Made by a program: the position numbers and the translations under genes. Positions 36,300 to 47,846 of a stretch of 64,000 nucleotides of DNA are shown in pieces. The stretch's first letter is position 1, and each line of letters begins with the position of its first letter. Source of the stretch: Telmatactis stephensoni (lineage: Eukaryota > Cnidaria > Anthozoa > Actiniaria > Isophelliidae); assembly GCA_029948255.1 (NCBI GenBank), contig JALIZF010001415.1:235385-299384 (forward strand), in the 5' to 3' direction. Below the pieces are notes generated by a model. That model was not told where the DNA came from. It ran no database searches and was given only the letters and a program-made list of their open reading frames with translations.

Positions 36300-37044
36300 G
36301 GAGATGCCCTGTATGTGATGAGAATGGTTGCACAAAATACAGAATACCATATTGTGTCATTAGCGAATGCCTGGCTTTTTTAAATTTTTAAAATTTATCT
36401 TTATTTTTATATTTATATCAATTAAATTAATGTGTATTTTACGAAAATGAGAAGTTTCGGTCATTTTTCAAAGTCCTCTAGTTAGTAAGAAGATAATTCA
36501 TGTTTCATGCTCAAATACTTTTGCACATAATGGTTTATCACCAACGTTAGTATGCTTTATAAACCCTGGTGTTAAACTATATCATAAGTACATAACATTT
36601 ACGAGGATTGTAGCAAATATCGGGGTATTAACGGTTTATTATGTAGTCCCAGGCTATAATTATGTAATCATGTGGTATCCATTTATGATAAGTTGAGGAT
36701 GGATTACCAGTAAGTGAACATTATCCTTTAGTAATCCTGCTTTTATGTCTCTTATCCAAGCTACCGGGTCATAATTAACACTGACCCCGGTAATATTGAA
36801 ATTAAGTAATTCTTAAATGACTTTTATATTTGCTTTTATAGCTTGTCTAAAGGCTACTTTATGCGGTCATTAAGAACTATAGATGATGCAAAAAGTAATG
36901 CAAGATAACGAATAATGTCTGCCTGGCCTAAAGCAATAGAGATCAATTTCTCTCTTTTTCTCCGAATAGTAGTATTATTATAATTTGGGATATTGCTATA
37001 TTCGTATTCATTATTTTAAGTATTATTTTGCGAATTGTTTTAAA
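36300..37044. other. Intergenic stretch, no gene recognised
   Basis: AT-rich sequence with no coding features, ending in the (AATC)n tail of the adjoining SINE. Confidence 0.5.
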
Positions 37045-37362
37045 TCAATCAATCAATCAATCAATCATCTTCTACAGCAGATCCACGAAGTGGCTCTTCT
37101 TCTGATGGCGCTCACACTCACTACCTCTGCATTAAATATTTTGCATACATCGCTCAACTCACATGTTGATTTTTGTTGAGGGAGGAAAAACCGGAGAACC
37201 CGGAGAAGAAACACCCTCGTGGCATGCTAGAGAACAACACATCAAACAAACTCAATTCCGATATGATCCGATGCCCGAGCCGGGATCGACTCGAACTCGA
37301 ACTCGAACCCGGACCACAGCGGTGAAAGGCATGTGCTCTCACCACTCGGCCAACCATGCCAC
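37045..37362 (-). mobile_element. tRNA-derived SINE, copy C (best preserved)
   Basis: Read on the minus strand from 37362, the head is GGCATGGTTGGCCGAGTGGT. It contains an A box (TGGCCGAGTGG) and, about 40 nt further, a B box (GGTTCGAGTTC), so it has an internal RNA polymerase III promoter of tRNA type. The B box lies in a small CGAACT tandem expansion (37287-37312). A conserved body shared with copies A and B follows, and the element ends in a (TGAT)n tail (37045-37067). The A box resembles Leu/Ser-type tRNA heads, but the source tRNA is uncertain. Confidence 0.85.
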
Positions 37363-38873
37363 CTATTATGTTAGTTTCCTCTGAGTATGTTTTTTTCTTG
37401 TTGTTGCTATTGATGTTGTTGTCATGGTTGTCCAGTACGAGTTGCTAGTAATAATGTGTTGATACAAGTACTGTAAGTTGAGTGTTTTCACTTTTGTGGT
37501 CACCTTCCACAACTTTTGACAAGTGACATCTTCATTACTCATGATCCTTCACTCCTGGAAGAAATACTGGGTATTCTTTCAAGAACGAGAAACGAGCGAC
37601 AATAATAGCGCTGGTTTCTCGAGGATGCCATTAGAATAGCATACAAATAAAGCATCGAGCCACTTTAAAACATGACAACCAAGTACTTGGTATCCTAGTC
37701 TCACCTGCATTAAAGTAAGCACAGCTTTCACATCCTATCAGAGACTTCAAACAACAACAAATGCGAGTGAGTATTCTTGGTATTTTCTAGTAATAAAAAC
37801 CAAATTTACTGTATGCAATTTAGCTCTGGTAGCAACCCTTGAATACCCGTCCACCATTACAAATTCTGGGCTGTTGGTTTGAATTATCTGTTGTCTGGTC
37901 ACCGATAGCTTGTGTTAAAACATCACTGGTGTAGTTGCTTATACGAAGGATGAAACTAGTCTCGTGGCGAGCTGTTTGTTTGGAGCTTGGTCTGTCTTTG
38001 TAAATAAAAAGTTTGTTTACTCTTACTAGTCTTGAAAAACAAATGTCCTATTTTGTGAATTCTAACTACATTTTCCCTGCGACTTGCTAACAAGTTTACT
38101 TCTCTAAGTAAAGAGCCTAAGTATAAAAACAAAATTGTTTTATTCAGTGCGTTGCCATTGAAAAATTGCAATATTTGAAATGGTAAACCAATCTTCTTGT
38201 GCCTGTCGAGCGGCCAGGTCTTTTAATTTTGATCACCGAAAATCTCATAAAGAATGACTACTCAATCTTTCACGTGGGAAACTTTTCTTGGCGAGGCTAT
38301 AAGGCCCGTGTCAGGGCCGTCCTTGTCTATAAAAACATTTGAAATTCCCGTGCCATAACATGCCGTGACCGTGCGGTGACCGTGCCGTGCCGTTTTCACA
38401 CGAAATCTGCGCCAATAGGAGACGTTACCTTGCTCTGTGAAAATCAGAATATATCATGATTTTGTTATTATATACAGTATAGATAAAATTAGTCATCTAG
38501 ACAAGCTACACGATGCAGTATATGTCTTGTTTGCATATCATAAAACCCGGCTAACATTTGCTAATGAGTACAAAAGGAGGCCAAAAGAACAAAACAAGAC
38601 GGCCTGTTTACACTTTCACATTTTCAGTAAAAATTCAATGTAAACCTGCTAACCATGGAACAAATTTCTTTTTCCAACGCTCTGTGCCATGAATAACTTT
38701 TTTTAGCCACGGATTACTAAATAGTACGCAAATATGAAATAGGGTCATTTTGACCGTGCGAAACGCTTATGACCTGGGAACTAAAGATTTGGCATGTTTG
38801 TAATGGTCCACACGTACGATATTATATATGACACATTTTTATAAAAGATCTCTCGTCTCTACGGATAAAGGAA
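37363..38873. other. Intergenic stretch, no gene recognised
   Basis: A short GC-rich tandem motif (CCGTGACCGTGCGGTGACCG and variants) lies at 38362-38390. The block at 37592-37640 (CGACAATAATAGCGCTGG...) resembles 23175-23220. No coding region is claimed. Confidence 0.5.
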
Positions 38874-38989
38874 ATGTTAAATGAAATTTGCGACGTGATT
38901 GGCCTTAGCATGAAAAAGAACCAAGCTAAAACAGAAATACTGATTAACAAGGAAGAACTGAAAAAGAAACTTCGAAGTGAAACAGACAC
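38874..38989 (+). CDS. Candidate upstream coding exon joined in phase to the GPCR exon
   Basis: An ATG at 38874 opens 38 codons plus two bases, ending at a consensus donor (CAC|GTAAGT at 38990). The peptide starts MLNEICDVIGLSMKKNQ and is Lys/Glu-rich. The frame continues upstream of the ATG for 14 codons without another Met. Splicing to the acceptor TTGTCTTTGCAG (ends 40092) restores the frame exactly: AC + G, then CNRNARGVIERFVRES and on into the GPCR. The join would add about 61 residues before the GPCR Met. The phase match has a one-in-three chance, the peptide has no recognised domain, and a charged N-terminus of this kind is unusual for a class A GPCR. It may instead be a 5-prime UTR exon or unrelated. 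Confidence 0.35.
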
Positions 38990-40092
38990 GTAAGTGCAAC
39001 TTCCCGTCCAACCTTATCACACTCTTATCTCGTCTTGTTCGGTTTCATTTTGAAAAGAATCGAGCTATCAATCAATCCATCAAAAAATCATTTTCCATTT
39101 ACCAATAGACATATTAGTGTTCTGATGATGACCATTAGGTCGACAACGTTTAAACATTTTAAGAAAAACTTTTTAGCCTTTTACTTTTGTAAATATTAGT
39201 ATTAGTTGAGGGTTTTCGATATCTTACATTGTTCGAATTCTTTTAAATTTTTGTACTTTATTGGGTGGTGTTTTTTTGTTGTTGTTATTGGTGTTGTCGT
39301 TTTATTTAGTTATTGTTTTGTTTTTATTGTTGGTGGTGGTTCTTTTTATTTTGTTTTGTCTTGTCATATTCTCAAAAGATACCATAGACACTGCGACAAT
39401 TAGATCTATGTTAGTTAAATAGTCGATAACCTCCTTAAAAAAAACAATGTCACTAAGCAGTGCTATGAGACAAATACCTGACAGCTAGTGACAGTAGAAA
39501 CCAATTGTGCTTACTGCTGGATCCTAATTGGCCGAAACTTTTATTCTAACCCAATTGTCATTCATGTCTATAACCAATTAACACTACTTATGTATACCTG
39601 CTAATTCAAGCATGCTTAAATGACACTCTTAACACGTTTCCATCGGACTATTCGTATACTTGTGATCAAGGAACAGTCAGCTATTATTCAATTGGTAGAG
39701 GAATTTACTGAAAGGTAGGGAGGGATTGTTAAAATGACATCTAGGAATCAGTTGGTGGAGATTTTTTGTACTTTAGTTCCTTTTCACGTGTAATTGGCCG
39801 AAGCATTATTGAAAGGCATTATTGATGGACTTATCAAGTTACATAACATTTTTAATATATATAATACTTGAACAATATATTTTTATGTGAGAAACTAATT
39901 TTAACTTTAAATGTAGCCCTTTAGATATATTTTAATAGCGTCTTCACGACAAACTTTCCGGCTGTCTTAATGTTTATGTAAATATCGTCATGAAAAACAC
40001 AAATACGCAAGCGTAAAAGCTTCCAGTAAATATCAAACACATAAAAACCAAAGCACTCGTCGCCAACTAGCTAACCAAAATTGTCTTTGCAG
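38990..40092 (+). other. Candidate intron upstream of the GPCR exon
   Basis: Bounded by GTAAGT at 38990 and TTGTCTTTGCAG ending at 40092. Contents are AT-rich, with a TTG/GTT-rich tract at 39265-39345. No other coding segment was recognised within. Confidence 0.35.
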
Positions 40093-40159
40093 GTGTAACA
40101 GAAACGCCAGAGGTGTCATTGAAAGATTTGTTAGAGAATCTGTGGCAACGACAGGCAAA

Positions 40160-41242
40160 ATGTCCTACTGGCGAAACTCAAGTATACAGCACAGCTCTTC
40201 TCAAGTAAACAACTCTTCGTTACGGGAAAAGGAGATCTACTTTGAACCGGTGTACGATTCATGCCTGATTGTGCTCGCGGTCTCGATAATTATTATCAAC
40301 ATTCTGGTTCCATTTTTGTTTGTACGTAATCGTACATTGAGAACTAAAACAAACATGCTGTTAGTCAGTCTAGCTATCGCTGATTTAGTCATGGGGCTGA
40401 TTGGGATTCCAATGTTTATCACATGCAACGCCTTCTTCGAATTTCCATCTTTTACAGGAGTTTGTTTCACAGCTGCAGTGGTCTATCGTTTTATTGCTGT
40501 CTCAACGATCTTTCACATCTTTGCTATAACAATTGAGCGGTACATCTCAGTTAGCTTTCCCTTCAACTATGTTGTTTGGGTAACCATGAGTCGCTTGCAG
40601 ATAGTCATTGCTTCAATATGGACTGGTTCGCTTGTAGTGGCTCTTGTGCAACTCAGCTGGCAAGACTTGTCTGAAGATTACACAAGTACCGACGACCCAG
40701 TAAAAAACAAAGCTGGTCTGATATACAACGTGATAGGTGTTGTAGTATGCTTTATGATTCCACTGGCAGTCATGATCTTCATCTATTGTAGGATGTTTGC
40801 TATTATTAGAAAACAAATCAAGAACATAAAACACCAGAACATAACCGGCGGCGAAGTGAAGAATTTCAAGCCCTTGTCTTCCGAGCGAAGAGCAATTACA
40901 ATCTTTGCGTTAATGCTTGGTATATTTACTACGTGTTGGCTTACGTGGTACATTGGACTCATAGCAAACTATATCACTGTCTTTTACGTCTTCATCCCAA
41001 TACGACTCTTGGACTTTTTTGATTTTTTGCGCTTTGCTACTTCATTCATCAACCCATTTTTATACACCTTTCTTAAGACTGACTTTCGAAAGGCACTGTT
41101 TTCGTTCATCTCGTCAAAATGTCGCCGGAGAGGGAGAACCTTAACTAACGAAACTGGAGCAACTAACGGCTTTTCTGAGCTTGTGCGCTATAAATACAAT
41201 CAAGAAGACTCAGAAGAGAGGAAAAAGCTGACTTCTGTATAA
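40160..41242 (+). CDS. Class A (rhodopsin-like) GPCR, 360 aa, coding part in one exon
   Basis: Seven hydrophobic segments with class A landmarks: Asn47 (1.50), LAIAD with Asp75 (2.50), Cys102 (3.25), Glu126-Arg127-Tyr128 (DRY variant ERY), Trp154 (4.50), Pro201 (5.50), Cys259-Trp260 (CW of TM6) and NPFLY at 298-302, then a helix-8-like KTDFRKAL. N-terminal sequons NSS occur at 6-8 and 18-20. Oddities: no Cys in ECL2 to pair with Cys102, TM6 reads CWLT so Pro6.50 is Thr262, and position 3.32 is not Asp, which argues against an amine receptor. The product is a plasma-membrane receptor signalling through G proteins; the ligand is unknown. I chose the ATG at 40160. The frame is open upstream to the acceptor at 40092, so a longer N-terminus is possible. 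Candidate AATAAA poly(A) signals lie at 41484 and 41534. It resembles the lineage-specific GPCR expansions of cnidarians. Confidence 0.92.
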   Translation: MSYWRNSSIQHSSSQVNNSSLREKEIYFEPVYDSCLIVLAVSIIIINILVPFLFVRNRTLRTKTNMLLVSLAIADLVMGLIGIPMFITCNAFFEFPSFTGVCFTAAVVYRFIAVSTIFHIFAITIERYISVSFPFNYVVWVTMSRLQIVIASIWTGSLVVALVQLSWQDLSEDYTSTDDPVKNKAGLIYNVIGVVVCFMIPLAVMIFIYCRMFAIIRKQIKNIKHQNITGGEVKNFKPLSSERRAITIFALMLGIFTTCWLTWYIGLIANYITVFYVFIPIRLLDFFDFLRFATSFINPFLYTFLKTDFRKALFSFISSKCRRRGRTLTNETGATNGFSELVRYKYNQEDSEERKKLTSV

Positions 41243-44200
41243 GAAAATGTCATGATCAAAGACTGATTCAGTAAGGCAAACTTTGAAAAAAAGAGCTTAG
41301 ATGTGAAATGCCCTAGGCCGACTACTCAAGTGTTTGCTTCAAGAGACATTGTCTGCGGGCATTTGATCATCTTATTGTTTTAACCATTCGCATCGATTTT
41401 ACTTAAAAACAAGCTGTTGCTTTTTAAAAAATCGAAGAACTTCATAACAGAAAAATGGCTAAAAGGATAGTACTCGAGAGTGCAATAAACATAACCCTCA
41501 CATATCGTTTCCATGTAAATAATAAGACTTTAATAAACACTATAACGTTAATTGTAAGGAAAGACGCATGCACTTGCACAATATCATTGTCAATAAAAAT
41601 ATGCATGTTTAACGGCTGAGAGGGCTTAACGCCATTTTTTAATGAACAATTGTACTGAATGTAAAAGGGATTATAGTTGTAAGATAAGTCGAACATTGTC
41701 GAAACTGACAGTAAAAATCTCTTTCAAATTTTGTCGCTGTTCAAAGGTCATGTGCATAATTACATTTTTTAGAATTGCTTAAGTCAGCTTACCAACAATT
41801 CTCGTGTGCTCAACCTTACCATCAGCTGGGGATGACGCACAGGAATTATGAAAAAGATCTGTCTTATTGTTAAAGTGTTTTGTTTAGTGAGATTATTATA
41901 ATCAGGCCCCAGGCTAATAAAATAAACCATTGAAATATCTAAACATTTTGCAATCAGTTTGTTGTGGTATAGGGTTAAACAAGATGCAACCGACGTCACT
42001 TTCTTTTTTGATTTACGAATACACGTGCTTATAAGCCCATATTTCCTTTGAAGGCAGGGATTTTTTCCCTGGTTTTTGAAAGTCATAGTTCTTTGAGAGT
42101 TAATAAGCGCCTGTAGCAAGACCTGTCTTTTCCATTCTTAGTATTACACTAACAGTTCTCAAAGGTTACCGTATTTGAATTTTTTGGACCTTGAATACGA
42201 TCTCATCCAATCAGCATAATTTCGTCTAAATTTGTTGAGACAACAAAAAACCAAAACAATTCATAGTCTATCACATCATATCCCCTTCACAGCTCTAGCA
42301 AATTTCTCAAACAGTTGTTTGTAACCAACACTTCTTAGATGATTTCAAATTCGTTGATCATGGTGCTCCTTCACGTTTTGTTACCAAATGCTAATTAAAC
42401 CATATCAGTTATCTTCAGAAAATCAAATTTGATAGCCTTTTTTATTCAAGCCTGTGCCGAAAAGAACAGATCTGATATTTCAAGGTGTTCCGACTCGATT
42501 GAAACTGAATATTGTAAGAAGCCGCCATCATCTGGTGATGTGTTTCCATGACTTTGTGAGAGTCTGTTCCCCATCAACTTGAGTTTAAATTTGATTTGCT
42601 CGCAAGTGATTGTGGTTTTCAGTTTACTTTGGATTATAAAGATTATCGCAAATTCGTCCGTCTCTTTGTAATATCTGATCGGCAGCACATTTTTGGACTT
42701 CATGATTCCAAGATTTGTAAAACGGAATTCTAAAAATACTTTTACATTTTTTTATTTTATCGTAATTTTTTGTGGCTACGATATGAACTGCCAAGATTTA
42801 TTCTCTGGTATCAATGGTTGTAAAGTAATTCTTTATTACTACGATGTGAGCTGCGACAATTTAAAATCAGGTTTTAAAGTATTCTTTTCATCACTTCGTT
42901 GTCAACAACGAAGATTTCCCCTCTGGCGTGGTATCGGGTCATTTTGAAGTGATTTTTTATCACCACTGAAAACTATAAGATAATGATTTGAAAGCAATTA
43001 GGGCGTTTTCCTATTTTTGCTATTATCTTGCCATATGTCCATATATTTCTAGTTTCCCTCGGCCATAAATTCGCATGATTACTTGGTTTGTTCAAAACAA
43101 ATATTCCTTAGCGCCGTTATTCAAATCGGTGAGATGAAAAGTGGATGAAAATCGTTAATTGACTTCCTCTTAGCATTTAATTTGTGTCTGGCTGCCTATC
43201 AGAGAATGTCAATCAATATTTGAGTTCGTTGCAACTCACTTTTAATCATGGTGAGCTACAGTCGCGGAAATGATAAAGCTGGGACAACACTCAGTTTCCC
43301 AGGCTAATGACTTAAGATTTTATACTGTTTATTTCTGGTGGAGTTGCATGCATTACTGAAATAAAAATGGTCATTAAGATTGTCGTTATTGATCGTCTTT
43401 ATCGTCGAAACTCATGCATTTTCATTGCAATTTATCACTGAATATTTGTCTTTGTGGTATCCTGCGTTGCATCGGCACTTTATCTTTGTTGTCACTAAAT
43501 AAAGAAAATGAAACCTACGCCCGAAAACTTCAATTTTTGAGACTTTCCTTTTCTCTCGGTTTCTCTAGCAAACATGTCGTTATTTGATAAAAACGCCTAC
43601 CAATCCATAATGTTAAATTTCATAATTATTGATATTACAGCCATAATCACAAGAATCCAAACCCGGGTTGGAAATAATCATTGTGTATTTTTTATGGTGA
43701 TAATTGCAACTAGTGGGTGTTAATCTTTACTGATACAGTGAATTGAAACAGTTCTGTTGAAGCAAAGTACGATTTAGCTGATAGAATTTCTTTGTTTTCA
43801 TTCTCAACTTTCTCTTATATTTTTCTTTTTTTCTGTTTGTTTGTTGGTTGGTTGGTTAGTTATTCAATTTGTTTGTTCGTTTAATTCTTTCTTTCTTTCT
43901 TTCGATCTTATTTTGAATTTTGTGACTCATATTTTGAAAGTCGTTTCAGTGAAATGATATTTTTTAATCAGATAAAAAGATAATCAGCTGTCAGAGAAAT
44001 AATAAAAATGGATTCAGCTTTATACAGGGAACTCAGTCAAGAAAAATATATTATTCTGAATCCGCCTGACAGTAATCGAACCCATGAAAGTGAGCTACAC
44101 AGGGAGACTCGAAATGTTCAGCAGCCCGAGCTTCTATATATAAGAACCCAATATCTTATTGGCCGTTACCATATAAGTCTACCACTAGCTCAGTAATAGA

Positions 44201-44996
44201 ACTTCCGACCGGTATCAGTAAGGGCGTTTCCTGTCCGGTGGACGTACGTAGATTTTTCTCTGAGTGTCGACGTTAAGCCCGGTCCCGTAAACATTTTCGC
44301 CATTTTAATCATTCCTGAATCAGCGTTTTTGTAGCCTTGAATTTTGGAAATGACTTTGAGAACAACTTTGTTTTGTTTGGCTGCCATGCCGTGTTTTAAC
44401 TCTCGTAAAATACAGACATTACCATTAATTGCTCCTTAATATCATAATTTACCTATATTTTAGGTCAGATAACTAGAGGTCTTAGTCAACGAACTTGCCG
44501 GTACCTCGTCTGTCGATCAATTCTATACTCTTTTTAACCATACATTAAAAGTACCCTCATTACTACTAGACAGTGATCAAATCCTGAGTAACATATATTG
44601 GAAAAAGGTTGCTTGTTTTTCGGTCGTTTGAAAATAACACTAAGCCAATATCTTTGACATGATAACCCAGAACGATTGATTCCTAGTGATCTGAGCACCA
44701 GAAAATGGTTTTGAACTTCCAAAGATGTCACGGTATTACATTTTGAATCTTAAGTTTAAATCCTATTGTCGCATCTGAAAGAAATGTACGATGCATTGTT
44801 TTTGTTTGTCTGTTTATTAGTTTGTTTATTTTCTGTCAGTGTGTCTGTTTGTTTGTTTGACTGTCTGCCTGCCTGTTTGTTTGTTTGTTTCATTGTACTT
44901 TTTTGTTTGCTTGTTTGTTTTTTGTTACAACTTGTTACAAATTACAACTTCATCAGCGAGAAGTTCGATTATCGCTTCCTGTCAGTTACCTTATCA
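41243..44996. other. 3-prime flank of the GPCR and intergenic stretch
   Basis: No further gene recognised. A diverged ~60-bp tandem duplication lies at about 42774-42890 (each copy starts CTACGAT(A/G)TGA(A/G)CTGC). An 85-codon minus-strand open frame (42703-42446) matches nothing I know. Short (CTTT)n and (TTGG)n tracts occur near 43845-43905. Confidence 0.5.
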
Positions 44997-45297
44997 CCCT
45001 TTATACACCTAATCCAAAAAACGTTATCGCAACAAGTTTACAGTGTACACTCCAAGACTGCAAAGGACCCGCAAAGGATGAAGCATGATAAAACATGAAT
45101 ACAAAAGACTTAATTGCTAATAACGCTTGCTGGAATGTTTAAAATGCTCACCAAAGAGACATCACACAAGGAAAGACAATAGTGAATAGATAAGTTAAAA
45201 GAAAAACTGCCAAAATCCTTTATGGTCTTGGACTGTACACTGTGGACTTAACTTGTTGCGACAACATTTTTTTGGATTAGGTGTATAAAGAGGCAAA
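44997..45297. mobile_element. Foldback element with ~75-bp arms
   Basis: The left block (CTTTATACACCTAATCCAAA, then ATCGCAACAAGTTTACAGTG) pairs with the right block (CACTGTGGACTTAACTTGTT, then TTTGGATTAGGTGTATAAAG) with small gaps. The interior is non-coding. Confidence 0.7.
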
Positions 45298-45354
45298 GAG
45301 TCCCTATTTTACGTCGTAATATTCACAAATTGACCAATAAACTTGAGGCCGACG

Positions 45355-45358
<4 letters not shown>

Positions 45359-45436
<78 letters not shown>
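45359..45436. repeat. (TC)39 microsatellite
   Basis: Uninterrupted TC dinucleotide array. Open frames crossing it (Ser-Leu or Arg-Glu repeats) are artefacts. Sequence from 45437 to 46740 shows no recognised gene. Confidence 0.97.
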
Positions 45437-45440
<4 letters not shown>

Positions 45441-46740
45441 ACTGCTACGTTTCACGGGTATTTTAAAGCTAATTAAAGCTATACGGAAAGGAAAGAAGTC
45501 GAAACAAGAATGCGAGGTCAGTGCATGCGAATCGAACTCGGGCCTCTTGCACCAAAGGCCGCGCCCTTTCATTTGTGAGTGGAATCAAAAACCTACGATT
45601 TGCTTTTACATTTAAGGTAGTTGTTGGTCTAGTCTATTAGATTATCGCGACAGGACTCAGACTTAGTACTTTTTACATAAACAGCTTTATCTTTCACCAT
45701 TCAGCTACCACATATAATGTCAATTAACTTATTGCTCCTAAATGGGCTTTATTTATGAATTACAATTTGCTCTAGCTCCATAATGGCTGTTGTTTCCATA
45801 GCTGCTATCATATATGCACATTTCAGAATCATTTGGCAGAATGACAACGTAAAATACTAATCATATATTAAAGATGATATACCTTGCTTTATACCTTATA
45901 CTATAGTCTTGTATTAAACTGAGGTATGTACAGTTACTAGAATTCAGGCTTTTTGACATAAATAAACATGAATGTAAAGGTTTTAAGTCATCTGAACCAA
46001 AAGGCAAACATGTTGAAATGGTGAATTTCCGCGTGCAACCGTTTCACGTCAAGATATATAGTATTTTATAATGACTACTGACTACTCATTAATATAGTCA
46101 AATCAGATAACAGCACTTTATCTATAGTACGAGAGTGATTTATTATCATTCTAATTCGATGTTTATCATGACATTGACGTGCTATGACAAGCAATATTTA
46201 TCAATTCACTACAGCAAAAGTAATCAAGACGGTCACATATTTCTCACGCAGTAAAAAAGGCTTAAAAAAGCTGAGACGTATTAGTTTGAGGGGGCTTTAA
46301 AGCTTTTAAGACAAAAGGACCGTTATTATCAAATAGCTATGCACCTATATTCAAAATCCGGGTTAATGAATTACCGATGTATAGAGTGTATTGAGATTAA
46401 TGATACTTCAACAGCCAAATATTCTAAACACGCATCGTTTTTTCTCCATGCATTTTCACGCTGCAGAAAAAAAGAAACTATGCTAGTGTGAAGGGGACTG
46501 AGTAAAGGCATTAAAAAGTACTGGTGCTTTTTCCAGTGAATGTGCACTCGTATGGAAAACTAATTTTCAGGAACAAAGTTCGATGATAAGACAACATGAG
46601 AGATTGTAGGCATGTAGGATGGACTTGATCATCGCGCATATATGAATACTACTGATATTAAGAAAGGATTTGCTTTGCTTGAATTTATATACACAGAAAG
46701 AATAGCGCATCTACTAGTGTTGGGAAAATTAATGAGATAT

Positions 46741-46915
46741 ATTTAAGCAATGTAAATCGCGCGTCTTTGCACTGGTTTAACTGATAGGGAAATGAACTCC
46801 ACAAGAAAAGAAACCTTAGGAACAACACAAGGTGTAGACGAATGTTTCTCTTGCTTTTCTTGTGCTCTACATCTTCCAGAGTGTTCATATCATAGTACAC
46901 GGAGACATAAGAGAT
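46741..46915 (-). repeat. Dispersed repeat, rearranged partner of 31500-31640
   Basis: ATTTAAGCAATGTAAATCGC is followed by a block whose reverse complement reads as YYDMNTLEDVEHKKSK, matching CDINTIEDVEQEKSK at 31.55 kb. Relative to the 31.5-kb copy the order is broken by a local inversion. Confidence 0.5.
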
Positions 46916-47295
46916 CGTATTGTTGAAAGGCTTTTATGAAATATGTTTAACGTTTTTTGTCCTCTGATATACACGTAGCAAGCCAATCAGCGCGTGTGTT
47001 ATATCTCATATTATAATTACACTAGAAACTATGGTCATTTTTAATGATGTACGCGAGTATATAAAGTACATTGCAAAAAGTCCTTGAGTGCGTCCATCAA
47101 TTACTGGATCAGGCAAGCGTGCGTAGTACATAATGACATTTTAATATTAATGTAGTCATTGTATATTAACTAATATATTTTTTAGTAAAAATATTAATCA
47201 AGATAAAAAAAATTATCTCTTGAGATTTCTGTCCACCTTCTTGTAACGCCGCTGTAGTCTCGCTGATAACGGTCTTGTCTCGAGCTTTGGAAAAT

Positions 47296-47396
47296 GGAAT
47301 TTTGTTACCAGATTTAGAAACTGTTAGATTAAATGATTAAAACCTGATTTTTTATCATTTGATCTAACAGTTTCTGAATCTGATAATAAAATTTCC
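47296..47396. repeat. Long imperfect hairpin (42-43-bp arms, 16-nt loop)
   Basis: Arms 47296-47337 and 47354-47396 pair with a handful of mismatches, around the core AGAAACTGTTAGAT / ATCTAACAGTTTCT. The size and geometry resemble a small-RNA precursor or a very small foldback element. The adjoining 46916-47295 and 47397-47703 show nothing else. Confidence 0.65.
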
Positions 47397-47703
47397 GTTT
47401 TTCCTCTGCTATGGAAAAGACATCTAATCTGCTTTTTGGCATAGAGTGATAAATATGACATTTGATAGATCGTTTTTTGTGATTTTTTTGTGATCTGTCC
47501 TCATACTAACCAATGACTGCACATGTCCACTCTGAACATCAAATGCGTGACGTACATAGAATCTTGGCTCAAAAACCTCAAATGAGCAATGTGAATTACA
47601 GCACCGCTTGTTGCTTAAATTATAATAGTGCTATTTTACGGCTAATTCTATTGTTTAAGTAGTGGTATTTAGTACTAAATAGTACAAAGTATTGCATGCT
47701 TTC

Positions 47704-47846
47704 AGAGTGGTTTTCATTAACCCGTCAAACACGCTTTAGGGTATCACTCTTTAATACATCCTAATTCCATTGTGTTCTTTTGTTGTTATTTGACTATAAC
47801 ACTTTAACTAATACCCTTTGTTTCACGGGTTAATGAAAACCACTCT
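47704..47846. mobile_element. 143-bp MITE
   Basis: A perfect 22-bp terminal inverted repeat, AGAGTGGTTTTCATTAACCC... at the left, mirrored at the right end. No target duplication could be fixed. Sequence from 47847 to 49070 shows no gene. Confidence 0.75.

Noticed and set aside
42446..42703. 85-codon minus-strand frame with a fairly protein-like composition
   Set aside because: No recognised motif, no clear splice context and no duplicate elsewhere in the window. Could be chance in AT-rich DNA; a homology search or transcript evidence would decide.
45309..45615. Ser-Leu and Arg-Glu repeat frames, and a tRNA-like B box (GAGTTCGATTC, minus strand) at 45530
   Set aside because: The frames come from the TC microsatellite. 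The B box has no convincing A box at the right distance, so no tRNA or SINE is claimed.
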